Made by a program: the position numbers and the translations under genes. Below are positions 60,182-64,000 of a stretch of 64,000 nt of DNA, piece after piece. Position 1 is the stretch's first letter. Each line of letters opens with the position of its first letter. The notes beneath the pieces are model-generated. The model did not search any database. It was not told the origin of the DNA and saw only the letters and a program-made list of their open reading frames with translations. Source of the stretch: Variovorax sp. KK3 (GTDB lineage Bacteria; Pseudomonadota; Gammaproteobacteria; Burkholderiales; Burkholderiaceae_C); the NCBI RefSeq assembly GCF_001984055.1, contig NZ_LYVO01000022.1:29261-93260 (forward strand), given 5' to 3'.

Positions 60182-62125
60182 CTACGACGCGTTCCGCCGC
60201 TCGAACAGCTGCTCGTACTCCTCGACCTTGCGTGACAGCAGCGTCTGGCAAAGCACGTCGAGCTGGGCCGCGTCCATCGCCTGGCTCTCGGCGTTGATGG
60301 CATCGAGGATCGACGCTTCCCCCATCGAAGCGAACGCAGGGGACAGATCGCTGAAGTCGTCTTGCAGGTAGTAGTCCGAGCGATCGACCGCCTGGCGGTA
60401 GACGCGCCAGTTCGTGCGTGGGAGCGGCCGGACCTTCGGAACCTTGCGCTGCTGGCCGTTGATGACCACGTCGCGCATCGGCACCGCGGCAAACCGCTCG
60501 CTGAAGAACGGGTCCGCGTAGTACTGGATCTTCTCGGCCTGGATTACCGGGATGCCAGCCCGAACGATGAGCTCGAGCTTCCGGTCCATGCCCAGGATCT
60601 CCTGCGGCAGCATCACGGCACGCGCCTGCGACGACTCGGATTCGCTGAGCGACGAGCGACCTGCCGAGAATGCGCCGATGTTCGAGCGTTGCATCGAGCT
60701 CGATTTCACGGTCTGGTTGCCGATCAGCTTGCTGTACTCCTCGGCCTCTTTGACCTGGCTCGGCGTGAAGACGATCATGGCGCCCATGTTCGAGACGATG
60801 TTGTGCGCATCCTCTCGGCCATACACCGCCTCGAGCTGGGAGCGGTCCTGAATGACGATGGCCAGGCGCAGGTTGTAGCCGGCCATGTAGCCGACGCCCT
60901 TGGCGAGGATCGCGACCTTTCCCATCGCCGTGAACTCGTCCATGAGCAGCAGGCACTGGTGCTTGAGGTCGGGGTTGTCTTCGGGAAGCTCCCGCACGTT
61001 CTCGTTGATCAGCTGCGAGAAGAACATGTTGAGGATGAAGCCAGCCTGCACGACTTCATTCGCCGGGATGTGGATGTAGATCGTCATCTTCCGCCGGCGG
61101 ACCTCACGCAGATCGAAGTCGTCGGCCGAGGTGGCCTTGTCGACGATCGCATTGCCCCACAGGGCCAGAGGGGCCACGAAGCTCGACAGAATGTTCTTGA
61201 GCGTGTTGTCGGGGTTGTTGAGGAAGCGGTTCAAGGCATCGACGCAGGGCGTCGAGAGGGGCATGCCGCTCGACGCGCGGACGGCCATGACGTGGGTCAG
61301 GTAGTCCGCCATCTGCTGGCCCTTGCCCGAGCCCTGGCGCAGGATCTCGCCGATCGTGTGCGGCAGCTGGGGCGTCTCCAGGACCAGCAGGGCCAAGCCG
61401 ACGAACAGGTTGCGGGCCGAGTCGGGCCAGAACGGATCCTTGGGGTTCTGCTGATAGATGATGGCGGCGAGCGCCATGAGGTCGTTGACCCGGAAGTTCG
61501 GGTCCTTGGAGACGTAGGAGAGCGGGTTCCATCGGCAGGTGCTGGCCGAGAACGGGTTGAAGTAGAAGACCTGGTTGCCCAGGTACTGGGCCCGGAACTG
61601 GCCTGTCAGGTTGAAGTTCTCGCCCTTGATGTCGAGCACCACGGCGGAGTCCGGGAAGGTCAGCAGGTTCGGGATGCAGAAGCCCACCCCCTTGCCCGTG
61701 CGCGTCGGCGCGGCCAGCAGCACGAACTCGTAGCCCGGCAGGCGCAGCAGCTGGCCGTCGTGCTTGCCCAGGATGATCCCGTGCGGACCGTCGAGGCCTT
61801 CCTTGGCGATGTCGCGGGCGTTGGCGAACCGGGCGTTGCCGTGCAGGGGAGGCTTCCTGCCGGCCAGCAGCGCCTGAAGCAGCAGGCCGGGCAGCACCAG
61901 GCAGAGAACGAGCGACAGCGCTGCGCTGGCCTTGACCTTCTGCCGGGCTGCCGGTGTGTCGGCAACTTCCCAGGCCTGTTCGATCGTCGTGAACGCCGCA
62001 TGCTCCGGGCTTTGCCTGTACGAGAGGAACAGGATGACGCCGGCCAGGTAGTTGGCCAGCGTCAGGAAGCAGACCACTGCCACGAGCGCGCCGGCCGCGA
62101 TGGCGGCCTTGTGTCGCCCGGTCAC
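60182..62125 (-). CDS. virD4: Type IV coupling protein VirD4/TraG
   Basis: Coupling ATPase of 647 aa that brings the relaxase-DNA complex to the secretion channel. Two membrane segments (about residues 8-35 and 68-88), then Walker A APTRTGKGVG (139-148) and Walker B CLLLMDEFTAMG. Other family motifs are SAVVLDIKGENF and YFNPF. It overlaps virB11 by 4 bp (ATGA). It is the last gene of the visible transfer operon; the KfrB gene follows 113 bp later with its own promoter. Confidence 0.93.
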   Translation of the reverse strand: MTGRHKAAIAAGALVAVVCFLTLANYLAGVILFLSYRQSPEHAAFTTIEQAWEVADTPAARQKVKASAALSLVLCLVLPGLLLQALLAGRKPPLHGNARFANARDIAKEGLDGPHGIILGKHDGQLLRLPGYEFVLLAAPTRTGKGVGFCIPNLLTFPDSAVVLDIKGENFNLTGQFRAQYLGNQVFYFNPFSASTCRWNPLSYVSKDPNFRVNDLMALAAIIYQQNPKDPFWPDSARNLFVGLALLVLETPQLPHTIGEILRQGSGKGQQMADYLTHVMAVRASSGMPLSTPCVDALNRFLNNPDNTLKNILSSFVAPLALWGNAIVDKATSADDFDLREVRRRKMTIYIHIPANEVVQAGFILNMFFSQLINENVRELPEDNPDLKHQCLLLMDEFTAMGKVAILAKGVGYMAGYNLRLAIVIQDRSQLEAVYGREDAHNIVSNMGAMIVFTPSQVKEAEEYSKLIGNQTVKSSSMQRSNIGAFSAGRSSLSESESSQARAVMLPQEILGMDRKLELIVRAGIPVIQAEKIQYYADPFFSERFAAVPMRDVVINGQQRKVPKVRPLPRTNWRVYRQAVDRSDYYLQDDFSDLSPAFASMGEASILDAINAESQAMDAAQLDVLCQTLLSRKVEEYEQLFERRNAS

Positions 62126-63180
62126 GCGGTGGCCCTGAGTTTCTTCTCGGGGTCGTAGTAGATCTCGCTGATGAAGCGCTCGCCGCCGATGCTCTGGAAC
62201 TGGATCACGACGTCGATCGTGAGGGTCAGCAGGCGCTTGATGACGTCAAAGGTCAAGTTCGCACCACCTGGTGAGTCCTGGATCATGATGGCCATCTGCT
62301 CGAAAGCCAGTGCCGGCGTGCCGGCATGACAGCTCGTCATGCTGCCCGGATGGCCCGAGGCCGCGTTGCGCACGTAGTAGAGGCACTCGTCGCCGCGGAC
62401 TTCGGCCAGCAGGATCCGGTCCGGCTTCATGCGCAGGCAGCTCTCGAGCAGCATCTTCGGGGTCACGTTGGCCGCGGATTGGCCGCCCTTGCTGTACAGC
62501 AGGTGCACGGCGTTCTCATGCGGCAGGAACAGTTCGCGGACGTCCTCGATCGTGATCAGGCGCTCGCCGCGCGGGATCTCGCGAACGAGGGCCTTCATGA
62601 AGGTGGTCTTGCCCGAACCCGTGGCGCCGGAGACAACGATGTTGAGGCGCGACGCGACGGCCAGCCGCAGGAAGCCTTCGTAGTTCTTCTGCTCGAGCAG
62701 CTTGGTCAGCTCGATCTCGTGCGGCATCAGCGCGTTCTGCGTGGTGCGCACCTGCTTGAAGAGGCCGTCGCTTGCAAAGTCGTCGAGCGTGCGGGCGATC
62801 CGTGCAGGCTTGCGCAGCGTGAACGAGACGCGGCGTGGCTCGACGGCCGGGGACATCACGAGCTGGATGCGTGAGCCATCGGGCAATGAGGCGCTCAGCA
62901 GCGGCGTCGTGCGATCCCACTTCTGCTTGCTGAAGGTGGCCACCGCGCGCCCGAGATGCGCGACGGCCTGCTGGTCGACCTGGTCGGTTGCCGCAGACGA
63001 CCAGGTCGAATGCTTCTCGTACCAGATGCGGCCCTCGTCGTTGACCGCGATCTCGGTCACGCCGTCGTCGTCGATGAACGACTGAAACGGCGCAAGGAAG
63101 GTCCGCACGGAGGTGTCGTCGGCGAGTGGTTCGCTCTCCTGGGGAAGCGGTCGCGCCTGGGGCAAGGTGGCCAGGTTCAT
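62122..63180 (-). CDS. virB11: Type IV secretion ATPase VirB11
   Basis: Hexameric cytoplasmic ATPase of 352 aa. Walker A GATGSGKTT (185-193), the Asp box with ITIEDVRELFLP, Walker B-like RILLAEVRGDECLYYVRNAASGHPGSMTSCHAG. The N-terminal domain covers residues about 25-150. ATG 63180 overlaps the virB10 stop and the end overlaps virD4, so translation of the three is coupled. It powers assembly and transport. Confidence 0.94.
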   Translation of the reverse strand: MNLATLPQARPLPQESEPLADDTSVRTFLAPFQSFIDDDGVTEIAVNDEGRIWYEKHSTWSSAATDQVDQQAVAHLGRAVATFSKQKWDRTTPLLSASLPDGSRIQLVMSPAVEPRRVSFTLRKPARIARTLDDFASDGLFKQVRTTQNALMPHEIELTKLLEQKNYEGFLRLAVASRLNIVVSGATGSGKTTFMKALVREIPRGERLITIEDVRELFLPHENAVHLLYSKGGQSAANVTPKMLLESCLRMKPDRILLAEVRGDECLYYVRNAASGHPGSMTSCHAGTPALAFEQMAIMIQDSPGGANLTFDVIKRLLTLTIDVVIQFQSIGGERFISEIYYDPEKKLRATA

Positions 63181-64000
63181 GAAGCAGGAATTAGCTTGTA
63201 GACGCCATCGAACCAAAGGTCGCGGTTCACGAAAATCATGATCCGGTCGCCGCGGTTCTTGTAGAGCGTCGGCGGGATGTTGATGGTCGAGTCGAGGATC
63301 TTCTCGGACAGACGCCTCGTCGCGCCGATCGTGTTGTTGGGCAGGTAGACGTTCGTGCCGGCCGCGCTGCCGCTTTGTGCCGAGGCTTGGTTCTGGCGCT
63401 CGGCCGTGGCGTAGCCGATCCCGTCTTCGATGAACGACAGCAGGACGGCGGCGCCGATGCGGTCCATCCAGTGGTTGTCGACATGGCCGTCGGCGCCCGT
63501 CGTGCCGACGCCGTCTGTTGCGGGCGAATCGACGTCGATCACGACGCCGCGCGTGGTCTTGATCCGGGCCCACTGCACGGCGATGCGCCGGTCGCCGACC
63601 TTGAGCGATCCGCCGAAGCTGCCCTGGGCCTTCGAGCCCTTCTCGACCAGCAGCGCCTTGCCATCGTCCGAATAGACGTCCTCGGGCACGACGCAACTCG
63701 TGTTGCCAGGCACGGTCGAGTCGAGCTGGGTTTCGAGGACGCAGGGGATCCAGCTTCCGCGCGCGATCACGAAGGAGCGGTCGCCGAGTTGCGCCGCGGA
63801 GGCTTGAGCCGTGGCTGTCGGCGGCTTGCCCGACGCCTGGGAAGCCGCCATGGCCTGGACGGTCTTATCCGCAGGTCGCGAGGCCTGCTCGACCATCATC
63901 CTGGCCTTGGCCGCCGCTTCAGTAGCGAGGTCCGTCGGCGTCGCGGTGCCGTCCATCATCATCGAGGGCGGCGCGGATTTGGGCGGGGGCAGGGCAGGGG
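63177..64000 (-). CDS. virB10: Type IV secretion protein VirB10 (5' part beyond window)
   Basis: C-terminal 275 codons; the frame runs open into the right edge with a proline-rich segment (PALPPPKSAPPS), as expected after the VirB10 membrane anchor. The conserved beta-barrel domain follows: GSWIPCVLETQLDSTVPGNTSCVVPEDVYSDDGK, LLVEKGSKAQG, and the antenna-flanking region ending NIPPTLYKNRGDRIMIFVNRDLWF. VirB10 bridges inner and outer membranes in the secretion channel. Order virB10-virB11-virD4 as in Legionella lvh-type systems. Confidence 0.92.
   Translation of the reverse strand, partial: PALPPPKSAPPSMMMDGTATPTDLATEAAAKARMMVEQASRPADKTVQAMAASQASGKPPTATAQASAAQLGDRSFVIARGSWIPCVLETQLDSTVPGNTSCVVPEDVYSDDGKALLVEKGSKAQGSFGGSLKVGDRRIAVQWARIKTTRGVVIDVDSPATDGVGTTGADGHVDNHWMDRIGAAVLLSFIEDGIGYATAERQNQASAQSGSAAGTNVYLPNNTIGATRRLSEKILDSTINIPPTLYKNRGDRIMIFVNRDLWFDGVYKLIPAS

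Noticed and set aside
12..64000. CRISPR array, tRNA or rRNA genes
   Set aside because: No regularly spaced repeat-spacer pattern and no recognisable tRNA or rRNA sequence seen; repeats present are palindromes or iterons.

Overview
The window is GC-rich DNA of a betaproteobacterium, most likely Burkholderiales and close to Variovorax and other Comamonadaceae. This is inferred from the Bug-type (TctC-like) solute receptors, the AldA-, LigD- and H-NS-type proteins and the GC3-biased codon use; no rRNA or tRNA gene is present to fix the taxonomy. A complete replication and partition unit and part of a type IV secretion locus show that it is a plasmid or secondary replicon.

Layout. (1) 1-15.8 kb, catabolic island: a minus-strand operon of LysR regulator, Bug receptor, amidohydrolase, iron-type ABC binding protein and permease (running off the left edge); a GntR/HutC regulator; then an eight-gene minus-strand operon of SDR, MaoC hydratase, ADP-forming acyl-CoA synthetase, citrate-synthase-fold lyase, Bug receptor, aldo/keto reductase, AldA-like dehydrogenase and flavin reductase, with a divergent IclR regulator. 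The synthetase and lyase together look like a two-step CoA-dependent cleavage of a citrate-like or 3-hydroxy acid. (2) 15.8-24 kb, gene graveyard: ruined ISKra4-type transposase, VapBC pair, an MFS/xanthine-dehydrogenase chimera, IS66 remnant, frame-damaged GST, a MOSC protein. (3) 24-33.7 kb: DUF4126 membrane protein, an ArsR-AHSA1-epoxide hydrolase cassette (hydrolase broken), GFA and NTF2-like genes, and many small genes, some behind strong LexA-box candidates. (4) 34-37.7 kb: an RsbQ/KAI2-like hydrolase coupled to a PAS histidine kinase, plus a YghA-type SDR. (5) 38.3-39.9 kb: truncated TRAP receptor, tautomerase and GNAT fragments.

(6) 40.5-48.1 kb, plasmid core: an AT-rich patch with a parS-like site, a hypothetical gene, an array of 23-bp palindromes (candidate centromere), parB and parA, an iteron array with an inverted half-iteron operator, a Rep_3-type initiator, then a Phd-like/zeta toxin addiction module. 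(7) 48.5-56.4 kb: B3-type metallo-hydrolase lipoprotein, small membrane and H-NS-like genes, a 1137-aa exonuclease III-LigD fusion, and an H-NS protein with a histone-H1-like tail. (8) 57.3-64 kb, transfer region: ArdC antirestriction gene with a premature stop, a paralogue of a small protein found at 20.8 kb, a KfrB-domain protein, and overlapping virD4, virB11 and virB10 (cut by the right edge).

How it fits together: the initiator, iterons, ParAB, palindromes and the toxin-antitoxin module keep the replicon in the population; VirB10/B11/D4, ArdC and the KfrB protein belong to conjugation; H-NS proteins and the ligase fusion would act on chromatin and DNA repair; the catabolic island is cargo, and the graveyards record repeated insertion and loss. 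No CRISPR array, tRNA or relaxase was seen.
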